A stretch of DNA of 64,000 nucleotides, from assembly GCA_963575745.1 (NCBI GenBank), contig CAUYUJ010005692.1, positions 434,897-498,896 on the forward strand, in the 5' to 3' direction. The position numbers and the translations under genes were made by a program. The notes under the pieces were generated by a model. That model ran no database searches. It was not told where the DNA came from and saw only the letters and a list, made by a program, of their open reading frames with translations. The DNA comes from Prorocentrum cordatum. Lineage: Eukaryota > Sar > Dinophyceae > Prorocentrales > Prorocentraceae. Below are positions 49,461 through 59,968 of this stretch, in pieces; positions within the stretch are counted from its first letter, which is position 1, and each line of letters starts with the position of its first letter.

Positions 49461-50567
49461 CTAAAGCTGGTCCTCAACGAACTCAGGCAATTTGTGCTCT
49501 GCCCTCAGCCTCCTACATTCTGCTGCCTTGGCACGCGCCATCTCGCTCGCCCTCTTCCTGGCGCTCGGAAGGTCGAGTGAGAGTTCTTTCATGCCGACCT
49601 GCACCTGCTTGTGCCACACCTTGCTGTGCTCGCGGTTCACCCACTTGCCGAAGGATATTTTTTCTGGATTGCCACTCTTAGTTTTCTCAGCCTTCATCAC
49701 CTTCATCGCCTTCATCGTCTTCGTCACCTGCATCGCCTTCTTGGCCTTGAGCTCGCTCTTGAGCTTGCGATTCAGAGCCGCGAAAGACGCTGGGGCCACG
49801 CCAGCGGAGGGTGCAGTGACGAGTTCCTTCAGCGATACGGCGTCGATCCCCCCGATCTGCTTCGCGAAGGCTGGGTCCGCACTCTTGGATGTGAAGCGTT
49901 TCCTTTTCTGGCCAGGGTCCTCGTGCTTGCCACTCGTGTCCTGGAAGGCCTCCTCCAAAATCTTCTGGAGCTCTGGGTTCGAAGAGGTCATCAACGCGTC
50001 CTTGGAACACGTGTCCACAGGTGCCTCAACGTCAAGAACTGGCACAGGTTTGCGAGGTGGGGTGCCCATACATATGACGTCGTCGTCCGAGTCCGCAGCA
50101 GCCTCATCCTCAATGGCGGGAGTCCCCATCTTCGACGAGATCGAACGTGGATGTTCCTCATCAGTAGATGCAACCATTCCCAAAATCATTGAGAACTCCT
50201 TGCGCCACTGGCGCGGGATGCCTCGACCTTTGCTCTTCATATTACCGAACTGGGAAATTATAGTCCGAAACCTGTAAACTCCTCTTTCGACTTCGTCGGA
50301 AACTATGTCGATGCCGTGTTCGGAGACAAACTTGAGTGCAGCTTTGTAGAACGATTGCTGGTTCAGACAAAGTCCGTTTGATTTCAGTAGTGAAAGACTC
50401 AACGCTGACCTATACCTGTTGGCTGCCATCCAACTCACTGCTGCTTTCATGTTCGTAGACGGGTAAGGTATGAACTGGTTCTTGCTGCGGCTCGTAATCG
50501 GAAGCAAGCTGAGAACATCTTTGTATTCCTGTTCAGAGAGGTCAACTGACTGCCGTCGGCTGGGCAT
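49461..50567 (-). CDS. 368-codon basic nuclear-type protein with MKAMK repeats
   Basis: The frame is open from 50693 (410 codons), but Met43 at 50567 (MPSRRQSVDLSEQEYKDVL) is the better start because the preceding residues look like untranslated DNA. Residues 1-150 of the shorter form are a mixed helical domain (SMDKS-free; KAAVSWMAANRYRSALSLSL, FYKAALKFVSEHGIDIVSDE, FRTIISQFGNMKSKGRG). A Ser/Asp/Pro-rich middle follows, and then TKTMKAMKVMKAEK, the Met-Lys-Ala type repeat frequent in dinoflagellate proteins. The end is Lys/Arg-rich (SARKRASEMARAKAAECRRL). Basic and probably nuclear; no known domain. Unbroken, so likely a real single-exon gene. Its 3' end is close to the ATG microsatellite at 49.39 kb. 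Confidence 0.75.
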   Translation of the reverse strand: MPSRRQSVDLSEQEYKDVLSLLPITSRSKNQFIPYPSTNMKAAVSWMAANRYRSALSLSLLKSNGLCLNQQSFYKAALKFVSEHGIDIVSDEVERGVYRFRTIISQFGNMKSKGRGIPRQWRKEFSMILGMVASTDEEHPRSISSKMGTPAIEDEAAADSDDDVICMGTPPRKPVPVLDVEAPVDTCSKDALMTSSNPELQKILEEAFQDTSGKHEDPGQKRKRFTSKSADPAFAKQIGGIDAVSLKELVTAPSAGVAPASFAALNRKLKSELKAKKAMQVTKTMKAMKVMKAEKTKSGNPEKISFGKWVNREHSKVWHKQVQVGMKELSLDLPSARKRASEMARAKAAECRRLRAEHKLPEFVEDQL

Positions 50568-50569
50568 TT

Positions 50570-50885
50570 GCAGTACCAGCTCGAAAGAAATATAAAAACC
50601 CAAATGGCTATGATACGGGTGACGGACAGCGATGATCGAAATGGCGGACGTTGGTGATGATATCGAATATGAGGTCCATGATCGCCCACACACGATAAGA
50701 CACCCTAGGCGCCAAGTCCTAAAACTTAGCGCCGCTACAATAAGATATGATTGGTTTTGATCTTTCTGGTGTCGTTTTCCTTGTTCTTAGCGCTATACAC
50801 CTCAAAACACGCACGCGTTGCCCTAAATGATGACGCTGCTCGCATATACAAACGCACGCGCTTAGGTTCAGACGCGGTGGGCGGT
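50570..50885. other. 5' flank of the MKAMK-repeat gene
   Basis: AAATATAAAAACC at about 50588-50600 gives TTTTTATA on the coding strand, 22 bp upstream of the preferred start. Dinoflagellate promoters often use a TTTT-type box instead of TATA, but a single A/T word is weak evidence. Nothing else seen. Confidence 0.3.
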
Positions 50886-50887
50886 CG

Positions 50888-52345
50888 GGGTGTCTCAGGC
50901 GAGGGCGCCGGTTTGGGATTCGTCACCGGATCCAGCGGATCCAGCGGATCCGTCCGGAAACGGTGCCGGAGGCCGCTCTGGGCTCCTCTGGGCATCCCCC
51001 CCGGGCGAGGGCGCCGGTTTGGGATTCACCGTCCAGCGGATCCAGCGGATCCGTCCGGAAACGGTGCCGGAGGCCGCTCTGGGCTCCTCTGGGCATCCCC
51101 CCCGGGGCCCGTTTTGTGAGGATGTCTCAGGCGAGGGCGCCGGTTTGGGATTCGTCACCGGATCCAGCGGATCCAGCGGATCCGTCCGGAAACGGTGCCG
51201 GAGGCCGCTCTGGGCTCCTCTGGGCATCCCCCCCGGGGTTTTGTGAGGATGTCCAGTTTTGTGAGGATGTCTCAGGCGAGGTGCCGCCGCTCTGGGCTCC
51301 TCTGGGCATCCAGGATGTCTCAGGCGAGGGCGCCGATTCGTCACCGCCAGCGGATCCAGCGGATCCGTCCGGAAACGGTGCCGGAGGCCGCTCTGGGCTC
51401 CTCTGGGCATCCCCCCCGGGGCCCGTTTTGTGAGGATGTCTCAGGCGAGGGCGCCGGTTTGGGATTCGTCACCGGATCCAGCGGATCCAGCGGATCCAGC
51501 GGATCCGTCCGGAAACGGTGCCGGAGGCCGCTCTGGGCTCCTCTGGGCATCCCCCCCGGGGCCCGTTTTGTGAGGATGTCTCAGGCGAGGGCGCCGGTTT
51601 GGGATTCGTCACCGGATCCAGCGGATCCAGCGGATCCGTCCGGAAACGGTGCCGGAGGCCGCTCTGGGCTCCTCTGGGCATCCCCCCCGGGGCCCGTTTT
51701 GTGAGGATGTCTCAGGCGAGGGCGCCGGTTTGGGATTCGTCACCGGATCCAGCGGATCCAGCGGATCCAGCGGATCCGTCCGGAAACGGTGCCGGAGGCC
51801 GCTCTGGGCTCCTCTGGGCATCCCCCCCGGGGGGGCCCGTTTTGTGAGGATGTCTCAGGCGAGGGCGCCGGTTTGGGATTCGTCACCGGATCCAGCGGAT
51901 CCAGCGGATCCGTCCGGAAACGGTGCCGGAGGCCGCTCTGGGCTCCTCTGGGCATCCCCCCCGGGGCCCGTTTTGTGAGGATGTCTCAGGCGAGGGCGCC
52001 GGTTTGGGATTCGTCACCGGATCCAGCGGATCCAGCGGATCCGTCCGGAAACGGTGCCGGAGGCCGCTCTGGGCTCCTCTGGGCATCCCCCCCGGGGCCC
52101 GTTTTGTGAGGATGTCTCAGGCGAGGGCGCCGGTCGTCACCGGATCCAGGATCCAGCGGATCCAGCGGAAAACGGTGCCGGAGGCCGCTCTGGGCTCCTC
52201 TGGGCATCCCCCCCGGGGCCCGTTTTGTGAGGATGTCTCAGGCGAGGGCGCCGGTTTGGGATTCGTCACCGGATCCAGCGGATCCAGCGGATCCAGCGGA
52301 TCCAGCGGATCCGTCCGGAAACGGTGCCGGAGGCCGCTCTGGGCT
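50888..52345. repeat. ~131-bp satellite with variable GGATCCAGC sub-repeats
   Basis: About eleven units. Each runs GTCTCAGGCGAGGGCGCCGG, TTTGGGATTCGTCACC, two to five GGATCCAGC 9-mers, GTCCGGAAACGGTGCCGGAG, GCTCTGGGCTCCTCTGGGCA, CCCCCCGGGGCCCGTTTTGT. Unit length changes with the number of 9-mers, and a few units are internally deleted (51235-51345, 52130-52170). Near-identity shows recent homogenisation. A lone core copy is at 40227-40317. Confidence 0.96.
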
Positions 52346-52389
52346 TGTGCTCTTCGCGCCGGGGGTGAGGATGACGTGAGTTCCACAGA

Positions 52390-55326
52390 AACTCCCTCAA
52401 ATGAGCGCGCGGCGTTGCGTGGACCGCACCCGCGATTCCAACGGGGCCGTCATCGTCCAAGAGCCAGCGCCGTAAAGTAGCGCGGGTGAGACAACGCCGT
52501 CGAAAAGCCGCAGACGATCCTTCAAGGAGTATGACCGAATAGTCAGCTCCTGCTTGAAGATGCCAAATTTCCTCCACACTGCACTGATTCTGGAGTCAAT
52601 CTCTGTTGCCGTAGGATCACAAAAGGTAATCAGACGACCAAGGTATTTCTGTGTAGCTGAGAAAGGAAGACTTCAACGTTGTTCCCGGTGACGACAGCAT
52701 GCTCCGGATTGTTTTTCGCCCGCCGCTCTCGCACATCATATAAGATCTTGGTTTCCCTAGGTGTATGTCTAAACCTGTTGGTTGAGCGGCGGCCATTGCA
52801 TCCGAAATCATGCACTAACCTGTCGTAGCGAGAATGCGAGCAAGAGAACGTCATCTGCGAAACGAAGATCGGTCATGCCGTCATACTTGTTGTGCTGCCA
52901 ATTGTATACCATATCGCTGGTCAGTCCATTTCTTTCGGGATTTGCCGAATATGAATTCGGAGAGGCAACTGAAAGGCAACGAGCTCAGAGGGTCTCCTCG
53001 TTTGGTACCGCGGCTGACATTGAAAAACTTGCTCCGCACATCTGTCTCGACGCATGCCGTCTGCTCAGCATACATGTTCAATATGAGATTGATGCATGAC
53101 GCCGGGGCCGCGTGCACTCACAAGGCTTCCCAAAATGAAAGATGTGAAACCGTAACAGGAACCTTTTTGAAATCCAAAGTGGCAGCCCATCTTGGGAGCT
53201 GAAACTCCCGTGCCTTTTCCCGCACGCTGGCCAGAGTCAAAAGGTGGTCGTCCGTATTGAAGTGTCGCTGGAATCCTGCCTGAGCAGGAGGTTGAATTGC
53301 ATAAAAGATGGGTTCAAGCCTGTTGCATTGCACTCGTGAGAACAGTTTGTACATGAGTGGAATTAGAAAGATAGGGCGGTAGTTCTGTGGTAACGACGGC
53401 TCCGCAGATTGGAATATAACGCTACTCTGCGTGTGTTTCCATTGTTTCGGCGTCGTAGCGCCATCTGCCACAATGCCGTTGTACAGCCGCAAAAACGCAT
53501 GTTTGAGGGCCTCGCCTCCGTACTTTAACAGATTCGCTGCTAGACCGCTGGTGTCTGGCGCCTCTCCTTTTTTGAGCTGCCGCAACGCACGCGTCATCTC
53601 CTCATCACTGACGGCTGGTATCCTTGGGTTTTCCGCTCCAACGTCGCAGTTGGGAGCATGGTCAACATCGCCCGGCTGCGTATACAAAGTCTCGTAAAAA
53701 AATCCGCAAGCACATCAAATATATCCTTTCTGTCGTGAACCGTCTGCCCAGTATGTGACTGCACAGATGGGACGAGATCCTTCTTATTTGCGTTACTGAT
53801 GCCCGTGATCTTGTTCAAGCTTCGGAATTCCTCCAGAATTGTACCGCTTTTCCGGTGCCTGTGTTCCCCTCCTTGATCACGTACTTCCCGTCGGATTTGC
53901 TTGCTGAGTCGACGCCGCAACGCCGCGCCTGCACCGCCAAGCTGCTTGCGTTGTAATATTAGTTTGTCAAAACTGCTTTGTGCCAGCCGTGGTGGCATGG
54001 ACGCACCGGCGCCCCGCGCAGGTTCCGGATCTCCCATGCAGTGCGTGATTGATTGTTCGATGAAGTCGTACCGGGACTGCATCCCAGTCGCGTTGTCCAT
54101 ATCAGCGAGGGCGTGCCCAAGTCATTGCACGTACTTGTGCGTATCCACAGGAGGCCACTTCCTCGCGATAGATGTACGTTTGTTCCGTTGTGTGCGCCGT
54201 CGGTTGTTGGTGCGTGCCGGTTGTAGCTTGAAGATGTTGCTCCCCATGCGTACGTCTGTATGGTCCGATCCCATATCAACTGTTGCCGCAGCTGAACTAT
54301 CCACCACAGTCCGCCAGAATCGCCTTGACTTCATAATGTAATCAATCTGTATTGGAAATTGTCACGAACTGTGCACATATGTCGGTAGTAGGTGCGGCCG
54401 CTTGGAAAACATAGTATTTGTGATAACCAGGTTGTGTGTGTGTTCGCCCACTGCTTAAGCCATTCCCCTGTGGAATTACCAGGGCCGCGCGCGTGTTTGC
54501 CAATGACCCGTCTGTTATCTGAGTCGGTCGCCGGCCCAACTTGCGCATTGCAATCCGCACCCATCACACTGTGTAGTCGATCCCGTGCCCCCGAATCGAT
54601 AATATGAGATACTTGGTCATACACATCCTGCACTGCGTGGTCGGGATATGTTTGATGAGGGAAGTAAGCTGTCACGAGTCTCACCCGTAAAACCTGGCAT
54701 CGTATATCCAGAAATGCGATGCGACCACTGACTGGGACAAACTGTTTGATGTGATGCGCCCACCTCGCATGCAGCAGTATACCCACACCATGCTTGTGCG
54801 ATCCTCCCCCAGAGCCCGCATGAACATGTCCACCATCGATCGTGTAGAATTCGTGTTTTGCCGGACGCACTGTTTCATTGATAAGTATGGCGTCCCACTC
54901 ACACACGCAAAGCTCCTGCAATAACTCCGCGAATCTGTCATCTGAGGTGAGGCCCCTGATGTTCTTGTGGATCACTACAAACTCCCTGCCGGTTCGCCCC
55001 TGTCGTCGCAGGTGTCCGGGAGCATGATGGCTGTGCGATTCCAGCTGCTGGCTGCTCTCGCGTCTCCGCCAGGTGCATGACTTTACCAAGTCCTGAAGGT
55101 GGTTCCTGAAAAGGGTGACCGAAAGAAGTTCTCCAGGGAACATCCCCATCAACTGCTGTGTATGTTCCTCTCCCTCCTCCACGTCGTGCCGCACCTCCTC
55201 TGGAGAAACATTGCGGTGAGGGTTGGGTGGTCGGGGGCGTGCCTGGCTGATGTACCAGACGTGGTGCCGAATGACTGCTGTCCGTAGTGGGGACATGGGC
55301 CACAAAAGGGGCAGCATGACAGTCAA
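52390..55326 (-). pseudogene. frameshifted LINE: endonuclease plus reverse transcriptase
   Basis: Minus-strand pieces in order. An AP-endonuclease-like domain from about 55000 to 54120 contains VVIHKNIRGL (catalytic Asn), ILINETVR (Glu), VTAYFPH, GADCNAQVG (metal/substrate Asp-x-Asn) and, after a frameshift near 54340, MGSDHTDVRMG (SDH). A linker and the reverse transcriptase N-terminus follow (54100-53118), with KKGEAPDTSGLAANLLKYGG, NYRPIFLIPLMYKLFSRVQC and AGFQRHFNTDDHLLTLASVR. Next come GTKRGDPLSS (about 52990) and LRFADDVLLLAFS, with the catalytic FADD at 52861-52850. The region after the polymerase is AKNNPEHAVVTGN, WRKFGIFKQELTIRSYSLKD and LYGAGSWTMTAPLESRVRST. At least four frame changes (near 54340, 53690 at a T run, 53140, 52830) make it inactive. 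The C-terminal segment is missing: the element ends where the 131-bp satellite begins. Confidence 0.85.
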
Positions 55327-56560
55327 AATGCCCAGTGCTTGTGAGGGCGTCTCCGGGGCCTCCGCCGATCTCTCCAGAAGCGGGTGAAACGATGTGTGCT
55401 GAAACGAATGTCGTCGACGTTAGGCGCATCTGGCCCGCGCCTGGTGAAACGTGTACTTCCAACTTCTGCGGTACAAAACCCAAGGAAGAGCAACAATGCA
55501 TGCCGGGGTCGGGGTTGGAGTTGGGACTGGGGCAAGCGATGGCGTGGGTTGGACTGGGTTGGAGTTGGGACTGGAGTGGGGGCGGAGTTGGAGACTAGGT
55601 GATCGGAGTTCGAGCACAAAAGCCCTGCTTTCCGTCGCCGGTGTCGGATTCTCTCCTGGGGTCAGAAGCGGGGTCGGGGGCCGGAGTTGGAGCACAGGTA
55701 TCCTGCTTGTCGCCGAAGGCCTCGCTGGGACTCCTGAGGCGGCAAACCTCCTGAGAAAGGATCGGGGCGCGTCGGAAAGACAACGGAACGTCCCCAGAGG
55801 CATTCGAATGCATTCCCCTGCCACCTCCTGCAGCCAGAACTGTTGGGAGGGATATCGAGGGGTTCCAGCTCGGATTCTCATGTCCCTGGCTTACGTCAGG
55901 ACCAAAATCAGAAAATCCAAGATACGAAAATGCGTGAACAGTATCTGAAGGCAAGCCTAGGGATTTGGAAGCTGCCGTCCGTGGTCCAGGGTCGGGGTTG
56001 GAGTTGGGAGTGGGGTAGGAGACGGCGTTGGAATCGGGAGTTGGGTGGAGGAAAATATTGAAGCCAGTCGCCGTCCGTAGTGGGGCAGCTGTCGTCATAG
56101 ATGATGTCCTGTTGGAGCGTAGTCGGCCTTCCCGCGTAGTCCTGAAAGGCGCAAGAACTCCTGTGGAAGAGTCATCCTCGAAGCGGGCTGCATCCCCCAT
56201 TCCCTCCCCCAGCGGGGGCGGAGCTGTCTGGCAAAATCGACCGCGCAGATGTCGGTATGATACTTGTAGTGGTACTGACGAGAAAATCGCTATATACTCT
56301 TTCGTGCCGGCCCTTCCCACCACTGCAGAAGTCTGAGAAACTTCCCCCAAATCGACACCTACTCGATGGCCCGGTGGTTGGGTTGGTTGGTGGTTGGGGT
56401 ACTGCTGACCTATTCGTCTTCACATCGACCATAGTTGGAAAGAAGACCATCGAATAAGCTCCCTCCGCAGATGTTGTCGTACTTCCCCTGGTACGTGAGT
56501 CGGTGCCGTTGAGGCGTCACTCGCTGTCGGTAGCCGGCTCCCGGCGAACCTTTCTCTGAA
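55327..56560 (-). other. region upstream of the LINE, unassigned open frames
   Basis: A 251-codon minus frame (55595-56350) is Ser/Pro/Thr-rich with little repeat except GGAGTTGGGACTGGGG-type words (55510-55600, 55985-56045). It might be LINE 5' sequence or an unrelated gene; no domain is recognised. Confidence 0.3.
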
Positions 56561-56935
56561 ACTTCTGCACTGCTTCCTGAACCTCCTTCTCCACTGCCCT
56601 CCCCGTTTTGGTAGCATGCCACTCCCCCTCGCCATCATACCATGCTACCTTCCTCTGTTTTCCTGAGCCGTCCTTTAATGCTCTGCCTCCATGTGATTCT
56701 CACCTCCTTATTAGAGTATTCAAGATGTTTCTGAAGATAATATTAAGTGTAACCCAACCATTTCTCCCGGATTTGCTCCTCCCTCGTCAGGTTATTCCGG
56801 AAAAATATCTGACCAAAAGCATTTTCATCATTGCTCAATGCGTCCTTCACTTTCTTCCAAAATGCCACTTTGGCCGGCACGCTGGGGAACTCCATCATTC
56901 CCATTTTGGTTTGGTCCGACCCTGTCGTCACAGTC
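56561..56935 (-). CDS. coding-like exon pieces, unknown protein
   Basis: From about 56930 to 56745 the minus frame reads MMEFPSVPAKVAFWKKVKDA, LSNDENAFGQIFFRNNLTRE and EQIREKWLGYT. From about 56690 to 56566 another frame has KDGSGKQRKVAWYDGEGEWH and ATKTGRAVEKEVQEAVQKFQ, ending RKVRREPATDSE and a stop. Charged, helical and non-repetitive. The pieces may be two exons of one gene or a decayed ORF belonging to the LINE downstream. No family recognised. Confidence 0.4.
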
Positions 56936-57319
56936 GCATGCACACGCTCCCCAAGATGATCACGGGGAGGTGGAGGAAAGGAGGAGTAAAGGAGGAGGAG
57001 CAGCAGCAGCAGCAGCAGGAGGAACAAGGATAAAGAGAAGGATACGGAGGAGAATGACGGCGAAAACGAGGGCGAAGAGGAGGGCGAGGAGGACTAAGGG
57101 GGAGGGCAAGGAGACAAGAGGAGCAGGAGGAGGAGGAGGAGAAGAGAAGCGTAAAGCAAAAGGACAAGGAAGTAAAGACGGGAGACCGGACCGGGAGGAG
57201 AGCCTGAGTCAACTCAAGATGCATCAACCCTGCTGGAATACGTCATCCCACCTCAAGGCCCACCCCCTTGAGAGACGAGCACCCCATGGGCCTGCAATGC
57301 AGGCGGGAGCTCCGCTTCG

Positions 57320-58330
57320 AAACAAGCTCACGTCCACCCTCCGAGCGATCGTGTTACCAAATCCAGCCGCTGGACGCGTGGAGGGCGCACGATGCTCTCG
57401 CCGTTGGCGCCGCGCGCCACCCGTCTGCAACACAGCTCCAACAGTGACACGCGAGGAGGAGGAGGAGGAGGAGGAGGAGAGGAGGAGGAGGAGGAGGGAG
57501 GAGGAGGAGGAGGAGGAGGAGGAGAGGAGGGAGGGAGGAGGGAGGGAGGGGAGGGGAGGGAAGGGGAGGAGGGGAGGGGGGAGGGGGAGGGGGAGGAGGG
57601 GGGGGAGGAGGGGGAGGAGGGGGAGGAGGGGGGAGGAGGGGGTCCCGCGGCGGCCCCGAGCTGAAGAAGCGAGCCCGCCTCCCCCCGGTGCAGCTCCTGC
57701 ACGGAAGCAGGAGCCGCCGGCAAGAGCTCGGGCGAACTCTCAAAGGGGCCTCCCTCCCTCCCTCCCTTCCCCTCCCTCCTCTCCTCCCTCCCTCCTCCTC
57801 CCCTCCTCCCCTCCGCCCCCTCCCTCTCCGCCTCCTCCTCCCCTCCTCCTCCTCCTCCCTCCTCACTCCTCCCTCCTCCCTCCTTCCTACCTCCCTCCTC
57901 CTCCTCCCTCCTCCCTCCCTCCTCCCTCCTCCTCCGCCTCCTCCTCCTCCTCCTCCTCCTCCGCCTCCTCCTCCTCCTACTCCTCGTTTGAAAAAGAACC
58001 ACCCTCCACGCGTGTCACTGCGGCGCAAGGAACGGCTGACATGCGCAGAGGTGGAACACTCTCGAGCGACAGCCCCGCCGGCTGAAGAGAAGTCGCCTTC
58101 CATCCGCGTAAGTGTTGGATTTGTTTTGCAGACGGGTGCGCGCGGCGCCAGCAGCGAGAGCCCCACGCTCAAAGTCATACACCCTCCAGGCGTCTAACAG
58201 CTGGATTTGGTAATACGAGTGTGCGCGGCGCCAAAGCGAGAGCCGCATTTTCATAACAATTCGCCCTCCACACGAGCGGCTGAGGAAAACTCTGGTGAAA
58301 CGCCCAGCCCGCCCTAACGACACGTATGGT
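57320..58330. repeat. large inverted structure: GGA tract and CCT tract between inverted family II units
   Basis: 57445-57645 is GGA-rich and 57745-57985 is CCT-rich, together an imperfect inverted repeat around a ~100-bp GC-rich centre. Outside them CAGTGACACGCG (57442-57453) faces CGCGTGTCACTG (58009-58020). Family II units (ACCAAATCCAGCCGCTGGAC, GGCGCCGCGCGC, CGTGGAGGGCG) lie in plus orientation on the left and minus orientation on the right up to about 58330. Frames of 200-415 codons here are repeat translations. Confidence 0.75.
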
Positions 58331-58864
58331 AGCGCGGCGGGAAGGAGCTATTTCTCAAGAAGAGATCTCAGGGCAGAAGGAGAAGGATGAGCAGGAGAAC
58401 AGGGTGGAGGAGAGAAGGAGGAGAATCGCGTCTTAAATCAGGAAGAGAAGTCTCGGGTAAGGAGGAGGAGGAGGAAGAAGAGAAAGAAAAAGACAAGATG
58501 GATGAGGGCGGGGAGGAAAGGGGGAGGCGAGGACGAGGGCGAGGAGGACGTCCACGACAGCGGGCCCGGGCCGCAGCGCGGCGCAGAGGACCCTGGGCCG
58601 AAATGCTGCGGACGCGCCCGCTGGAGGGAGGCTGGACCCGCGTGTGCACGCGGCCGCTGCCTGCTACGAGTCGGCCTGTCCTACCCGCCTTTTCTTACCC
58701 GTTTTCCTCCTCCTCCTCCTCCTCCTCCTCCTCGCCTTCCTCCTGAATATTATTATCATTGTTCTTAATATTTCTATGAGTATCAGTATTCCTACAGTAC
58801 TGTTATTATTGCTATTAGTGGTCCTATTCTTCTGAATAATACTACTATTAATCCCACCAGCCAT
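58331..58864. repeat. purine tract, CCT microsatellite, A/T-rich patch
   Basis: 58370-58560 is GGA/GAA-rich, and 58704-58742 is (CTC)n. 58745-58855 is clearly A/T-rich (ATTATTATC, TACTGTTATTATTGC) compared with its surroundings. No gene. Confidence 0.8.
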
Positions 58865-59410
58865 TTAGGGCGTAGGTGGTCTGGGGTGTTTTGTCTTCCA
58901 TCTGCCCTCTTCCCCTTCGGGGACGGGTTTACCCCTCCCCCTACGCCCTCGCCTGGACCGGGCCGGTCGCGAGGTGTCCGGGCGTCCAAAACGGCCTCGA
59001 CGAGGAAGCCAAAACCCTTAGTTTTATCAAGGTTTCGGCCCCATGTTGGCCTCTTGGGGGGGGCAGCGCTAATTGAAGTTCCCCTCTTGTTTGATCGATG
59101 TCCTCCAAAATGGCCCCAAGAGCGCTCCCAAGGCTCCCAAGAGAATTTCAAGAGGGCCCCAAGAGGCGCCCAGGAGGCCCCAGGAGGCCCCCAAGAGGCC
59201 TCGAAGATTCCCACAAGAGACCCCCAAGAGGCCCCAAGAAGCTCCCAGAGGCACCCAAGACGCTCCAAGAGGCCTCCTGGACCGCCAAGAGGACCCCAAA
59301 ATGCTCCAAGGGGCCTCCACTGGGGGACACTTCCTCTGCGTGCTGCCCACTTCCCTGGTTGAGCCAACTCCTCTGGACATCGTTTCTGGATGGGCTGGTG
59401 AGGTTATGCA
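58865..59410. repeat. dispersed repeat family III, copy 3
   Basis: Shares with copy 2 GGGCGTCCAAAACGGCCTCG, GAGGAAGCCA, TTTCGGCCCCATGTTGGC, the CCCCAAGAGG core (shorter here, 59110-59320), and the 3' end CACTGGGGGAC, GTGCTGCCCACTTCCCTG, ATCGTTTCTGGATGGGCTGG and GAGGTTATG. Confidence 0.85.
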
Positions 59411-59868
59411 AAGCGTCTAGAATACGATCATCATTGGTCTTCACGTGTGTCGTCTCGTTGATACTGTGATTATGATGTACTCTTGAAAGTTGTTGTATTA
59501 CTAAGAATAATATGAATGTTTGAATGATTGCTCATATTCGTGAAAATTTTCATTCGTATTATCAACATTACAACTATTCATACTATGTTACTCGTCTTCT
59601 TCACCTTACTCATGGGCTGAATAAATGTTACTAAAAATGTTATTAAGAGCCCAACTCCTCCGACTTCTCCTCCTCTGCTTCCTCCTCCTCCACCTCCTCC
59701 TGCCCCTCCTCTTTCTCCTCCTCCTCTTCCTGCATGCCACCCCTTAGTATTCCGACTCCTCCTCCACTTCCTCCTCCTTCCGTTCCTTACCCACTTCTTC
59801 CTCCTCCTCCTCCTCCTCCTCCTCCTCCTCCTCCTACTACTTACTACTACTACTACTACTACTACTAC
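59411..59868. repeat. A/T-rich patch followed by CTC and TAC microsatellites
   Basis: 59415-59650 is A/T-rich with no gene. 59660-59835 is CTC-rich, ending in (TAC)n that runs into the assembly gap. Confidence 0.85.
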
Positions 59869-59968
59869 NNNNNNNNNNNNNNNNNNNNNNNNNNNNNNNN
59901 NNNNNNNNNNNNNNNNNNNNNNNNNNNNNNNNNNNNNNNNNNNNNNNNNNNNNNNNNNNNNNNNNNNN
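59869..59968. other. assembly gap of exactly 100 N
   Basis: One hundred N between a TAC microsatellite and a GGA-type tract. The round length suggests a gap of unknown true size caused by the flanking microsatellites. Confidence 0.99.

Noticed and set aside
48966-49580. Poly-His, poly-Met and poly-Asp proteins
   Set aside because: ATG/TGA microsatellite translated in different frames; no flanking domain.
50890-52480. Overlapping frames of 100-185 codons with SVRKRCRRPLWAPLGIPPG
   Set aside because: They are the 131-bp satellite read through; the peptide is reset in each unit and appears in a lone copy at 40.2 kb with no gene.
56838-58178. Frames of 224-415 codons on both strands at 57-58 kb
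   Set aside because: They are Glu/Gly/Arg or Pro/Ser translations of the inverted purine/pyrimidine tracts.
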